Shown here: positions 51,091-60,196 of the stretch, in pieces | Numbering within the stretch: the first letter of the stretch is position 1 | Layout: every line of letters starts with the position of its first letter | Source: Paracrocinitomix sp039939375 | GTDB lineage: Bacteria; Bacteroidota; Bacteroidia; Flavobacteriales_D; Crocinitomicaceae | Assembly: GCA_039939375.1 (NCBI GenBank) | Contig: JBDVJO010000011.1 | Location: 434,001 to 498,000, forward strand | Length of the DNA stretch: 64,000 nucleotides | Reading direction: 5' to 3' | The notes under the pieces: generated by a model | Database searches by the model: none | The model's input: the letters and a program-made list of their open reading frames with translations, nothing else | Told to the model about the DNA's origin: nothing | Translations under genes and position numbers: made by a program

Positions 51091-51612
51091 TTATTTCTTG
51101 ATTGCTTGTTCTGGCTCTTTTATATCAAGCCATGCTGATAACATCCAGTGATTTTTCTCCATCTTTTTGATAAAGCCATTAATCATATCAATGGTACCTA
51201 CATCTCCGTTTAAAGAGGCTTGGTCTGTGGTTTCAACAAGGCAAGACAATAAGATTTCATAGTCATTTAAAATTTCTCTAACCATAAACTCGCCACTCAA
51301 GTCACTTGGTGATTCTTTCAAATCGGCCAGACCTAAGTAATCGTTCATTGAGCTGATTGGGGTTTTACCAAACACTCTAATTCTTTCTGCAATGGCATCT
51401 ATGTTTTTGAAAGCTTCGTTGTACATCTCCTCAAATTTTTCATGTAGTTCAAAGAAATCTCTTCCTTTTACATTCCAGTGAAAGTTTTGCAGTTTATGGA
51501 AATGGACTTGATAGTTGGCCAGTAGCTCATTTAAGTTTAATATTATTTCTGTGGCTTCTAAATTGGTGAAACCTAATTTACTATGTTGTTTTTCTTTATT
51601 TAAAATATTCAT
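51091..51612 (-). CDS. dps: Dps-family DNA-protecting ferritin-like protein
   Basis: A 173-aa four-helix ferritin-like protein that stores iron and protects DNA under stress. The interfacial ferroxidase residues appear in LANYQVHFHKLQNFHWNVKGRDFFELHEKFEEMYNEAFKNIDAIAERI. The second half has the conserved long helices (REILNDYEILLSCLVETTDQ ... MINGFIKKMEKNHWMLSAWL). Three genes, PRC-barrel, a 94-aa protein and dps, run together with 2-bp gaps. Terminator downstream. Confidence 0.94.
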   Translation of the reverse strand: MNILNKEKQHSKLGFTNLEATEIILNLNELLANYQVHFHKLQNFHWNVKGRDFFELHEKFEEMYNEAFKNIDAIAERIRVFGKTPISSMNDYLGLADLKESPSDLSGEFMVREILNDYEILLSCLVETTDQASLNGDVGTIDMINGFIKKMEKNHWMLSAWLDIKEPEQAIKK

Positions 51613-51614
51613 TT

Positions 51615-51899
51615 TTATAATGGTTTTAATTGGTAAATACTGTTGGCAGGAATCTTTTCCCCGCCTTGCAAAATGACATGTTTCGTGTCTGCCATTATTG
51701 CATTGGTTTTGGTGATAAAAGCACCTCTTTTTTTGCTCTTGAAATGTATCGTGATTGGAATCTTGTCCAATTGGGTTTTAATTGAAAGCGCTTTGATTTG
51801 TAAAAATCTATTGGTGCGACTTCCTTGGGTGGACAGTACATCTCTTCGGCTAAATTTAAGTTTTGGGATTTGATTTGGTTTAATTTCAATAGCCTCCAT
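51615..51899 (-). CDS. Small basic protein in the dps operon
   Basis: A 94-aa protein, basic in the first two-thirds (KLKFSRRDVLSTQGSRTNRFLQIKALSIKT, KSKKRGAFITK) and ending in a beta-rich KHVILQGGEKIPANSIYQL motif. No domain recognised. It lies exactly between the PRC-barrel gene (2-bp gap) and dps (2-bp gap), which argues strongly that it is real and co-transcribed. A competing plus-strand frame over the same bases has no such context. Confidence 0.65.
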   Translation of the reverse strand: MEAIEIKPNQIPKLKFSRRDVLSTQGSRTNRFLQIKALSIKTQLDKIPITIHFKSKKRGAFITKTNAIMADTKHVILQGGEKIPANSIYQLKPL

Positions 51900-51901
51900 T
51901 T

Positions 51902-52636
51902 TTATATCGGTTTGCCAGTGAAATCAAACTTTTTAGTTATTTCTTGTTCGTTGATCGGAACCGAAATGTCGAATAAAGGAGCTGAGTGCACTTCATTTTT
52001 ATTCAATGAAATCGCAATTCCTTTTTCAACATAACTGATTTCTTCTATCCATCTCATAGCCAGCATCACATCTTTCTCGTTTCCTAAATTATAGTTGAGG
52101 TGAATGACTTGAGAGATGATTTTCCAATTTGATGTATCAACGATTAAATCGGCTAGATGTCCGGCTTTCCCATTTTGGGCATATACTTGATAATCCTGAA
52201 CCTCTTTAAAACTTCTTAGTTTAGAGTTCATGTCATCTTCTTTCAGAGTGGTAAAGCGCTTGTTTTTGTTGAAAGACATTTCTGGTTTAGCAGTTGCTGG
52301 TTGAAACCGCTGACTCCAATATTCATCTATTTCAAAGTGCTGAGCAAGTTTAGCTTCATACTCCCTAGATACCGTTTTTCGATCATCTAATTTTGGTAGA
52401 TGTTCAAGATGCTTGGATTTTAACTTTAAAGTGAATTTTTCTTTTTTCCAATCTTCATTTTTAATCATTTCAATTGGAATTAGAACACGTTGTTCAAAGA
52501 ATATCCCTCCAAGATCTACATCTAGATACCTGAGCTTCCAGTGATCTTCATCAAAAAGAAAGTCTTTTAATTTTCCAGTTAAGTTGTCTTTTGTGGTAAT
52601 GTCATAACCGATTTTGTCTTGTAAATTAATTTTCAT
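51902..52636 (-). CDS. PRC-barrel domain protein
   Basis: A 244-aa soluble protein with two PRC-barrel-like domains: residues about 1-75 (IGYDITTKDNLTGKLKDFLFDEDHWKLRYLDVDLG) and about 130-215 (SFKEVQDYQVYAQNGKAGHLADLIVDTSNWKIISQVIHL). PRC barrels occur in ribosome-maturation and stress-related proteins; here the link to dps points to a stress role. The ATG at 52636 (MKINLQDKIGYDI) is preferred over an upstream in-frame ATG at 52741, whose extra 35 residues are not PRC-like. Confidence 0.8.
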   Translation of the reverse strand: MKINLQDKIGYDITTKDNLTGKLKDFLFDEDHWKLRYLDVDLGGIFFEQRVLIPIEMIKNEDWKKEKFTLKLKSKHLEHLPKLDDRKTVSREYEAKLAQHFEIDEYWSQRFQPATAKPEMSFNKNKRFTTLKEDDMNSKLRSFKEVQDYQVYAQNGKAGHLADLIVDTSNWKIISQVIHLNYNLGNEKDVMLAMRWIEEISYVEKGIAISLNKNEVHSAPLFDISVPINEQEITKKFDFTGKPI

Positions 52637-52718
52637 TGTATGTGTTTTTATAGGTGTATATAATGGTAGGTGAACCCATTTTGGGCACCCTAGAATTTTA
52701 GTAATCGAAAAAAAATAG

Positions 52719-52985
52719 TTAGATAAGTCTGAACGCACCAATAGGTGTTCTGCAAATAGGCGAAGTGGTACTTGACTTAATTTTTCTTACAGAGATGAAG
52801 TTTCCTTTCCACTTCATTCCGTGTAAATTGTTTAATGCGATTTGTCCTCTTTTGCTGCACTTCATTTTAATGAATGATACATTTGGACATCTAACGATAT
52901 TCTTAACAACGCCATATGTACTAAAGAGCTTTTTCATCTCTTTAGTAGTGGTGTATTTTGGAATATGTTTTAATCTTATCAGCAT
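52719..52985 (-). CDS. Small RRM-type RNA-binding protein
   Basis: An 88-aa protein made of one RNA-recognition motif. RNP2-like LIRLKHIPKYTTTKEMKKLFSTYGVVKNIVRC gives beta1-alpha1-beta2, then RNP1-like NVSFIKMKCSKRGQIALNNLHGMKWKGNFISVRKI gives beta3-alpha2-beta4. The aromatic RNP1 positions are partly changed (VSFIKM). The ATG at 52985 is chosen because an upstream TTG at 53009 overlaps the promoter. A basic tail follows. It is upstream of the PRC-barrel/dps genes, probably in a separate transcript. Confidence 0.75.
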   Translation of the reverse strand: MLIRLKHIPKYTTTKEMKKLFSTYGVVKNIVRCPNVSFIKMKCSKRGQIALNNLHGMKWKGNFISVRKIKSSTTSPICRTPIGAFRLI

Positions 52986-53006
52986 TAATATATGTTCTGT
53001 ACAACA

Positions 53007-53038
53007 CAAATATAGGTAATATATATCAATATTCCAAG
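53007..53038 (-). promoter_or_regulatory. Promoter of the RRM gene
   Basis: Minus-strand CTTG (53035-53038) and TATATTTG (53007-53014) are separated by 20 bases, the expected Bacteroidota -33/-7 geometry. Transcription should start about 15 bases before the ATG at 52985. Confidence 0.65.
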
Positions 53039-53132
53039 GTTTTGGACGTTTTCATGTCAATTATGACGGGTATTGCGCTATAAAAAGACAATAATTATAG
53101 AGATAAATAATATTGTGTTCTGTCGAATTAAA

Positions 53133-53474
53133 TTAAAAGAGGCTGGTGTATTCAAAGCCAGCATACCAGCCGTCATCTCTGATTTCAATGGGATAAGTTT
53201 CTAGGTGCATTCCTGCTCCACGACCATTTTCTAAATTAAAACCATACCGGTGCCAAGGGCAGACAATATATCCATCTTCACAACTTGCTTTTTCTAGTGA
53301 AATTCCTTGATGTGGGCATTTGTTTTTGACGAGATAGTAGTTGTTTAGATGATAAACGAGTAATAATGACTTGCTATTAATACTGACAGCGCTGCATGTT
53401 TTTCCCATCAATAAGTTGTTCGCCTCTTCTTCATTTTCGGCGAATTTATACCATCTTATTTTGGTGTTAAACAT
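53133..53474 (-). CDS. Rieske [2Fe-2S] ferredoxin-like protein
   Basis: A 113-aa soluble Rieske protein. The cluster ligands are C53 and H55 (KCPHQG) and C72 and H75 (VCPWHRYGF), the CXH...CXXH pattern; the rest is the small beta-sandwich of Rieske ferredoxins. No oxygenase or nitrite reductase large subunit is nearby, so it is a stand-alone electron carrier. It is 5 bp downstream of rimK on the same strand. Confidence 0.9.
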   Translation of the reverse strand: MFNTKIRWYKFAENEEEANNLLMGKTCSAVSINSKSLLLVYHLNNYYLVKNKCPHQGISLEKASCEDGYIVCPWHRYGFNLENGRGAGMHLETYPIEIRDDGWYAGFEYTSLF

Positions 53475-53479
53475 AGAAG

Positions 53480-54355
53480 TTAATCAACGTTACGCTCTAC
53501 GTATTTGATGATTTCTTTGGCAATATCTTTTTTAGTTGCTGCTTCAATTCCTTCTAGTCCGGGTGAAGAATTAACTTCTAATACTAAAGGACCTTTGTTT
53601 GATTGCAATAAATCAACTCCGGCAATGGCCAAACCTAAAGCGCGCGCAGACTTTAAAGCCGTGTTTTCTTCTTCATCTGTTAGCGTAATAATTTCGGCTG
53701 TTCCGCCACGGTGTAAGTTCGATCTGAACTCACCTTCTTTTCCTTGGCGTTTCATGGCTCCAACTACAACACCATCTACCACGAATGCCCTGATATCTGC
53801 GCCTTTGGCTTCTGCAATAAATTCTTGAGCAATTACCCTTGCTTTTAATCCGTTAAATGCTTCCAATATCGATTCACCGGCATTTTGTGATTCTGCTAAA
53901 ACAACTCCTAATCCTTGAGTTCCTTCTAAAAGCTTAATCACTAAAGGGGCACCTCCTACTGCATCAATCACTTGCTCTGTGTCTCTCGTATAATCAGTGA
54001 ATACCGTTTTAGGTAATCCAACCCCTGCTCTAGATAATATTTGTAAACTTCTCAGCTTATCTCTAGATCGCACTAATGCTTGCGATTCAGTAGCTGTAAA
54101 AACTTTCATCATTTCAAATTGCCGTACAACTGCTGTTCCGAAAAAAGTCACTGACGCTCCAATTCTAGGAATCACCGCATCAAATCCTTCTAAATATTCT
54201 CCTTTATAAAATATTCTGGGCTTCTTTTTTTCAATTTCTATGTGACATTTAAGGTGATCAATCACAATCATTTCATGTCCTTTTTGCTTTCCAGCTTCAA
54301 TAATTCGTTTAGTTGAATAAAGACTGGCGTCACGAGATAGTATGGCTATTTTCAT
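53480..54355 (-). CDS. rimK: RimK-type ATP-grasp ligase
   Basis: A 291-aa ATP-grasp enzyme. MKIAILSRDASLYSTKRIIEAG and SRDKLRSLQILSRAGVGLPKT are the RimK N-terminal and ATP-grasp boundary motifs. KLLEGTQGLGVVLAES is the ATP loop, VAQEFI-like VIAQEFIAEAKGADIRAFVVDG follows, and VLEVNSSPGLEGIE is the metal/ATP site. RimK adds glutamates to the C-terminus of ribosomal protein S6; other polyglutamate substrates are possible. The Rieske gene follows at 5 bp. Confidence 0.93.
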   Translation of the reverse strand: MKIAILSRDASLYSTKRIIEAGKQKGHEMIVIDHLKCHIEIEKKKPRIFYKGEYLEGFDAVIPRIGASVTFFGTAVVRQFEMMKVFTATESQALVRSRDKLRSLQILSRAGVGLPKTVFTDYTRDTEQVIDAVGGAPLVIKLLEGTQGLGVVLAESQNAGESILEAFNGLKARVIAQEFIAEAKGADIRAFVVDGVVVGAMKRQGKEGEFRSNLHRGGTAEIITLTDEEENTALKSARALGLAIAGVDLLQSNKGPLVLEVNSSPGLEGIEAATKKDIAKEIIKYVERNVD

Positions 54356-54650
54356 TTTAGAAGTAGTGCTTAGTTATAGTGATAAGTATTAAACGAATAG
54401 TTCTGCTGTTCAATATGATTGTAAATGTACACTTTCAAAAAGGGTTTCCGCAATTTTTTATGTTAAGCTGTAACCAAAAACATATTTCCGTTATGTAAAT
54501 GTGAGGAGAGAAGGGTAGAGTAAAGCTTGAGACATGACCGCTTTCTAGAGATTGTCTCGGGCTTATTCTTTTAAATCAGGCCCTTTAATTTTTCAAAAAG
54601 TTACTTTTCATTCGAACTTACATTTAATAGTAAACGAAACACTATTAGAT

Positions 54651-55313
54651 ATGAAAACCATCACATTTATTTTAGCCTTATTTTTTCAAATTTCCATCCT
54701 AGCTCAAAACGCACCTTTAAAAGTGTCCGTGACTGATTACAGCAAAGTTGCATTAGAAGGCGAGCAAGTAATTTTCATCCACCAAACAACGAAACAAGAA
54801 ATTAAAGGCGTTTCTGATAAGTCAGGAAAATTTACAATTGAGTTGCCGGCGGGTAAATATGACATAAAGCTAAAGAGCGTTGGTGATGCACAAGATTATT
54901 CAACTTTAGAAATCCCAAAACTAGAAGCGAATCAATTCTACACCGAAATGTGGATGGAAGTCATGATTTCTCAACCGGAATTCTTTACCCTGGATAATCT
55001 CCATTTTGCTTCTGGTCAGGCTACTATCTTGAAAAACTCTTATTCAGAATTAAAAGAATTGCTAGAATATTTAAAATTAAAACCCAATACGAGAATCGAA
55101 ATTGCTGGCCATACAGACAGTGACGGAGACGACAATGCCAACTTAACACTTTCTCAAAAAAGGGCTGAAGCGGTCAAAAAATATCTTATTGATCATGGAA
55201 TCAAAGAGAGTCGACTAATAGCTAAGGGATACGGCGAATCAAAACCTGTCGCAGATAATTCAACGAACCAAGGTAAAGCGAAAAATAGAAGAACCGAAGT
55301 AAGATTTTTGTAG
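54651..55313 (+). CDS. OmpA-family protein
   Basis: A 220-aa protein with signal peptide (1-18). An N-terminal carboxypeptidase-regulatory-like (CarboxypepD) beta-sandwich (about 20-110, VSVTDYSKVALEGEQVIFIHQTT) precedes a C-terminal OmpA peptidoglycan-binding domain (DNLHFASGQATILKNS...IAGHTDSDG...LTLSQKRAEAVKKYL...AKGYGESKPVADN...NRRTEVRFL). It should tether the outer membrane to the cell wall. The ATG at 54651 gives a proper signal peptide; the upstream frame extension to 54552 does not. The preceding 295-bp gap has no clear gene. Confidence 0.88.
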   Translation: MKTITFILALFFQISILAQNAPLKVSVTDYSKVALEGEQVIFIHQTTKQEIKGVSDKSGKFTIELPAGKYDIKLKSVGDAQDYSTLEIPKLEANQFYTEMWMEVMISQPEFFTLDNLHFASGQATILKNSYSELKELLEYLKLKPNTRIEIAGHTDSDGDDNANLTLSQKRAEAVKKYLIDHGIKESRLIAKGYGESKPVADNSTNQGKAKNRRTEVRFL

Positions 55314-55386
55314 AAAACAAGTCAAAATCAACAATTTACTTTCCTAAATACCGTATTTACTAGAAGGCGTATCTTTATGCCTTATA

Positions 55387-58300
55387 GTGCACTTGAAGAA
55401 TTTTTACATATTACTCTTACTTTTTGTTGTTGTTCCGCTAGGTTCAATTGCACAGTCTGTAGTGGTTAAAACGATTCCTTTTTCAAAAGATACCATCCAG
55501 TTTGACACGGTTTCGGTTTATTCTGCTGGTTTTGAGATAGAAGTGAATGGTATGCGCTTGCTGGATAGAGAATTTTTTTTAGACCCGATAAATGCTAAAT
55601 TATTTTTGAATGAAAATCTAAAAGGCGATTCTATTCAACTAAGCTACCAGCAAACTCCCATTAATTTTAATCAAGATTTATCACACAAATCAAAGAATAT
55701 CATTATTTCGGATACCGTTGAGAATTTTGACCCTTTCATTCATTCTGTTTCTACGGTCACGCCCAACAGTGATTTGTTCGGTAGCTCTAAATTGAGCAAA
55801 CAAGGAAGTATTTCAAGGGGTGTGACTGTTGGTAATGCTCAGAATTTGTCTTTGCAATCAACGCTAAACCTTCAGCTAGATGGTCAAATAGGCCCTAATC
55901 TTTTTATGACGGGTTCTATATCAGATAATAATGTTCCGTTTCAACCAGACGGAAATACACAAAAACTGCAAGAATTTGATCAGGTTTATTTGAAAGTCTA
56001 CAATGATGATTTTGCCGTAATAGGCGGAGATTTTTGGCTTCGAAAACCTGAAGGTTACTTTCTCAATTACACAAAAAGAACGCAAGGTGTTTCTGTAGAA
56101 GCATATCATGATATGGATGTGGTTGGAATGAAAGGTCAAGCGAAGCATAAGATTTCTGGTGCTTTTTCTAGAGGAAAATTCGCTCGAAATGTCATTCAAG
56201 GAGTAGAAGGAAATCAAGGTCCGTACCGGTTAACTGGTAATGATAATGAGCCGTTTATAATTGTATTAGCTGGAACAGAGAAGGTATTTATTGACGGTAA
56301 AGAAATGCAGAGAGGGCAAGAGTTTGATTATACTATAGATTATAACACGGCTGAGGTAACTTTTACTGCCAATCAATTAGTGACGAAAGACAAAAGAATT
56401 ATTATAGAATTTCAGTATTCTGACCTCAATTACGCCCGGTCTTTATTGGCTTATAACGCCGAATTTAAAGGAGAAAAGTATAAATCTTGGATTAATATTT
56501 ATTCTGAACAAGATGCTAAGAATCAAACCATTCAGCAAAACTTAACGGCAGAAAAAAGAGGGATTCTAGCTGGAGTAGGTGATAGTATTCAGCTGGCCTA
56601 TTCTAATAGTATTGATAGCGTTGGATATTTTGACAACCGTGTGCTTTACAAATTGGTAGATTCCTTGGGCTTTGATTCTATTTTGGTGTTTACCGGAAAC
56701 CCAGATTCGGCGATTTACCAAGCTGGATTTCAGTTTGTAGGTGCCAATAATGGCGATTATGTTTTTGAGCAGTTCACTGCAAATGGTAGGGTTTACAAAT
56801 GGGTAGCTCCAGTTGCAGGAGTCTCGCAGGGAGATTATGAAGCCGTGCAGTTACTTGTTGCTCCTCAAAAAAAACAAATGTATTCCTTCGGAACAGAATA
56901 TCAGTTCACGAAAAATATTAAATCTTCAGTTGAATTGGCGCTGAGTAATCAAGATGTCAATACCTTCTCAAATTTGGATGCTGGTGACAACAAAGGTTTT
57001 GCTGTAAAATGGAAGTTTAAATCCAATATTCCACTCAATGAAGAAAAGTCGCTAAGGTTAAAAACGAACGCTAATTTTGAGTTTCAAGAAGATAATTTTA
57101 AAGCTATCCAGTGGTTTAGGTCAGTAGAGTTTGACAGGGATTGGAATGTAAGAAATCAACCTTTTTCGGGTCATCAGTATCTTTCAAATGCTGGTGTGAG
57201 TCTTTCTTCAAAAAAGATTGGAAGTTTCGGTTACGATTTTGAAAACTTCATTTGGGGGCAGGATTATATTGGATTTAGAAATAATATTTCTACTGACATT
57301 AATAAAAAAGGCTTCAAGGCAAAAATTGACGGCTCCTGGTTGCTGTCTGATGGCTTAGAACAAACTTCATTTTTGCGGCATAATAGCACGATTTCTCAAA
57401 ATATTAAAGTTTTGAAAGTTGGTTTTGAAGACATCCATGAGCAAAATGAAAAGTTTGTAGAGGGCAACCCAGCTTTGCAAAACGCATCTTATCGCTTTTA
57501 TGATTGGAAAGTCTTTATCGGAACCTTAGATTCTTCTCAAAACAAGTTTCAAGTGTATTATAGAGAAAGGTATGATTGGTTTCCTGATTCCTTACGTTTA
57601 ACGCAAGCCACAAAAGCTCAAAACGTAGGTCTAGATGCGCAGTTTCTGAAGAACAAAAACAATGTAATCAAGCTAAATCTGAATTACAGAAAACTGGATA
57701 TTATTGACACCACGCTGTTCAGTTCAAAACCAGAAAACACGTTATTAAACAGACTCGAACATGTTTTAAGACTTTGGAAAGGAACCATTACTGCTTCAAC
57801 TTTTTATGAAATTGGATCAGGGTTAGAGTTAAAAAGAGAGTTTGTATTCATCCAAGTTAATGATGGTCAAGGAACCCATACTTGGATTGATTACAACAAT
57901 GATGGCATCAAAGATTTAGGAGAGTTTGAAATTGCTGCCTTTCAAGATCAAGGTCAATACATCCGAATTTTTATTCCGACCAATACCTACATAAGAACAT
58001 TCAGCAACCAATTCAATAGCAGTTTATTTATTCGGCCAGAGCGTATTTGGAGATCTGAGAAAAAAGGAATCAAGAAATTTATGGCGCGATTTTCAGATCA
58101 AGTGGTCTACAAAATCAATCGTAAAACCTCTTATGAAGATGTATTCAATGCTTTTAATCCATTTGTTTATGAAATAGCGGACACCAATTTAGTATCTATC
58201 GCAACTTCTTTCAGAAATACCTTTTATTTTAATAAGTCGAATACCGTTTTTGGCGCGAATTATTCATTTCAACAAAATGGCTCAAAAGTGCTATTGTCTA

Positions 58301-58842
58301 ATGGTTTTGATTCAAGACAAAATACCTTTCATGAATTGAGGGTAAGATGGAATATCAATAAATCATTTAACATGCGAGCATCAGGAGTTTTAGGTCGTAA
58401 AAATAGTAGTTCAGACTACGCACAAAACCGGAATTTTGAGTTGGATTATTATGAAGTCGCACCGACTTTTGCTTATCAACCAAATACAGAGTTTAGGTTA
58501 AGTTTTAACGGAAAATACGCCGACAAAAGAAACAATTCAATAGATGCTGAACATGCTGTTATCAGAGATGTTGGGGTAGATTTGAGATATAATAAAGCGA
58601 AAAAAGGAAGTTTCAACTTAAGAACCAACTATATATTAATCTCTTATTCTGGAGATGCGAACACTTCGCTAGCATTTGAAATGTTAGAAGGATTAAAAGC
58701 AGGAAATAACTTTACTTGGGGCTTATCTTATCAAAGAAAAGTGGCTAAAAATCTGCAGCTGAACTTCAATTATAATGGCCGAAAATCAGAAAACAATAAT
58801 GCAATTCATTCTGGTGGAATGGAGTTAAGGGCTTTCTTTTAA
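55387..58842 (+). CDS. Very large predicted outer-membrane protein
   Basis: A 1151-aa protein with signal peptide (about 1-22). The N-terminal third has a conserved pattern GSISRGVTVGNAQNLSLQSTLNLQLDGQIGPNLFMTGSISDNNVPFQPDGNTQKLQEFDQV. The rest is built of alternating aromatic beta strands, up to a final strand ending ELRAFF, so a C-terminal beta barrel is likely. Repeated motifs such as KVFIDGKEMQRG, EFDYTIDYNTAEVTF and IIEFQYSDLNYARS resemble proteins I know only as uncharacterised Bacteroidota surface proteins. The start is GTG at 55387, the only start that includes the whole signal peptide. Confidence 0.7.
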   Translation: MHLKNFYILLLLFVVVPLGSIAQSVVVKTIPFSKDTIQFDTVSVYSAGFEIEVNGMRLLDREFFLDPINAKLFLNENLKGDSIQLSYQQTPINFNQDLSHKSKNIIISDTVENFDPFIHSVSTVTPNSDLFGSSKLSKQGSISRGVTVGNAQNLSLQSTLNLQLDGQIGPNLFMTGSISDNNVPFQPDGNTQKLQEFDQVYLKVYNDDFAVIGGDFWLRKPEGYFLNYTKRTQGVSVEAYHDMDVVGMKGQAKHKISGAFSRGKFARNVIQGVEGNQGPYRLTGNDNEPFIIVLAGTEKVFIDGKEMQRGQEFDYTIDYNTAEVTFTANQLVTKDKRIIIEFQYSDLNYARSLLAYNAEFKGEKYKSWINIYSEQDAKNQTIQQNLTAEKRGILAGVGDSIQLAYSNSIDSVGYFDNRVLYKLVDSLGFDSILVFTGNPDSAIYQAGFQFVGANNGDYVFEQFTANGRVYKWVAPVAGVSQGDYEAVQLLVAPQKKQMYSFGTEYQFTKNIKSSVELALSNQDVNTFSNLDAGDNKGFAVKWKFKSNIPLNEEKSLRLKTNANFEFQEDNFKAIQWFRSVEFDRDWNVRNQPFSGHQYLSNAGVSLSSKKIGSFGYDFENFIWGQDYIGFRNNISTDINKKGFKAKIDGSWLLSDGLEQTSFLRHNSTISQNIKVLKVGFEDIHEQNEKFVEGNPALQNASYRFYDWKVFIGTLDSSQNKFQVYYRERYDWFPDSLRLTQATKAQNVGLDAQFLKNKNNVIKLNLNYRKLDIIDTTLFSSKPENTLLNRLEHVLRLWKGTITASTFYEIGSGLELKREFVFIQVNDGQGTHTWIDYNNDGIKDLGEFEIAAFQDQGQYIRIFIPTNTYIRTFSNQFNSSLFIRPERIWRSEKKGIKKFMARFSDQVVYKINRKTSYEDVFNAFNPFVYEIADTNLVSIATSFRNTFYFNKSNTVFGANYSFQQNGSKVLLSNGFDSRQNTFHELRVRWNINKSFNMRASGVLGRKNSSSDYAQNRNFELDYYEVAPTFAYQPNTEFRLSFNGKYADKRNNSIDAEHAVIRDVGVDLRYNKAKKGSFNLRTNYILISYSGDANTSLAFEMLEGLKAGNNFTWGLSYQRKVAKNLQLNFNYNGRKSENNNAIHSGGMELRAFF

Positions 58843-58904
58843 CTAGGAGAGATATTTACCTTCACCTTAAGGTACAAGAATTTAAGTAATTTAGTAACTA
58901 AGAG

Positions 58905-60059
58905 ATGGAAGAGAAAGATATGAAATTTGGAACCAAGGCGATTCATGCTGGCGTTCAACCCGATTCTGCTACTGGAGCAATCATGACCCCGATTTATCAA
59001 ACTAGCACCTTTGTTCAAGAAGAAGTTGGGGTAAATAAAGGCTTTGCTTACTCAAGAACTAAGAATCCGACCAGAAGTGCTGTAGAAAGTAGCATAGCGG
59101 CACTTGAAAATGGTAAATATGGAGCTTGTTTTGGTTCTGGAATGGCAGCTATAGATTGCTTGCTGAAGATTTTTAACCCTGGAGATGAAATTATTTCTAC
59201 CAATGATTTATATGGTGGAAGCTATCGCATTTTTAAGTCGGTGTTTGAAAAGTATGGCTTAAAATTTCATTTCGTAGACATGAGCGATTCAAGTAACATT
59301 GAAGCTTATATCAATCAAAACACAAAGATGATTTGGGTTGAGACGCCTACTAATCCAATGATGAACATCATAGATATTGAAGCGTGTGCTCAAATTTCAA
59401 AGAAGCATAAAGTTTTATTGGCGGTTGATAACACCTTTGCAACGCCTTATCTACAAACTCCTTTAGACTTAGGTGCGGACGTTATCATGCATTCGGCAAC
59501 AAAATATTTAGGAGGGCATTCAGATGTGGTGATGGGCGCCTTGGTTTGCAATGACGAAAAGATAGCAAGTGAAATTTACCGTATCCAAAATTCTTCAGGA
59601 GCAATTACAAGTCCTATGGACTCTTTTTTGGTGTTAAGAGGGATCAAAACCTTGCACATCAGAATGCAAAGACATTGCGAAAACGGTAGAAAGATAGCCG
59701 AGTTTTTGAAATCACACCCAAAAGTGAAAGATGTCTATTGGCCTGGACTAGAAGAGCACAGCAACCATGAAGTTGCCAAGAAGCAAATGAAAGATTTTGG
59801 AGGTATGGTTTCCTTTAATTTAGTAGATAATCAGTTGGAAGATGCTCTAACTATTTTAAAAAAAGTGAAGCTCTTCGCCTTAGCAGAATCATTGGGTGGT
59901 GTTGAATCTTTAGTAGGTCACCCTGTTTCTATGACGCACGGAGCTATTCCTAAAGAAGAACGAGAAAAAACAGGAATTGTAGATTCATTAATTCGTTTAA
60001 GTATCGGAATTGAAGATGCTGATGACTTGATTGCGGACTTGAATCAGGCTTTGGGATAA
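58905..60059 (+). CDS. Cystathionine gamma-synthase/lyase-type PLP enzyme
   Basis: A 384-aa member of the Cys/Met metabolism PLP family. The cofactor Lys is K200 in MHSATKYLGGHSD, and the other hallmarks are TPIYQTSTF, GFAYSRTKNPTR, FGSGMAAID, WVETPTNP, VDNTFATPYLQ and SLGGVESLVGHP. Length is normal. Gamma-synthase, gamma-lyase and O-acetylhomoserine sulfhydrylase cannot be separated safely by eye; the size and motifs favour a cystathionine gamma-synthase or lyase. It stands alone. Confidence 0.88.
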   Translation: MEEKDMKFGTKAIHAGVQPDSATGAIMTPIYQTSTFVQEEVGVNKGFAYSRTKNPTRSAVESSIAALENGKYGACFGSGMAAIDCLLKIFNPGDEIISTNDLYGGSYRIFKSVFEKYGLKFHFVDMSDSSNIEAYINQNTKMIWVETPTNPMMNIIDIEACAQISKKHKVLLAVDNTFATPYLQTPLDLGADVIMHSATKYLGGHSDVVMGALVCNDEKIASEIYRIQNSSGAITSPMDSFLVLRGIKTLHIRMQRHCENGRKIAEFLKSHPKVKDVYWPGLEEHSNHEVAKKQMKDFGGMVSFNLVDNQLEDALTILKKVKLFALAESLGGVESLVGHPVSMTHGAIPKEEREKTGIVDSLIRLSIGIEDADDLIADLNQALG

Positions 60060-60145
60060 ATTAAAAACGAAGGTCCAAACTTTTTAGGATTTCCATTTTG
60101 ACGGAATATCTGTGGGTTTTTTCAGGGAATGAAAAAATACTTGAT

Positions 60146-60153
60146 TAGTTTTG
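60146..60153 (+). promoter_or_regulatory. Bacteroidota -7 box before the rhodanese gene
   Basis: TAGTTTTG, an exact TAnnTTTG match, 43 bases before the rhodanese ATG. Confidence 0.45.
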
Positions 60154-60196
60154 TACGAAGAAGATCAGCCTAAAATAATAGAAGAAAAATAGAGAG

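Noticed and set aside
51643..51889. Competing frames on both strands over the 94-aa gene in the dps operon
   Set aside because: The minus-strand 94-aa frame has 2-bp gaps to both neighbours; the others have no context.
53010..53132. Possible short gene between the RRM and Rieske genes
   Set aside because: Only A/T-rich sequence and the RRM promoter are seen; no frame with a start and family-like residues.
54356..54650. Possible regulatory RNA before the OmpA-like gene
   Set aside because: Only a loose GAGACA/TGTCTC inverted repeat with an 18-base gap; no convincing fold or riboswitch pattern.
58843..58904. SAM riboswitch before the cystathionine gamma-synthase-type gene
   Set aside because: The gap is 62 bp, with no SAM-binding core visible.
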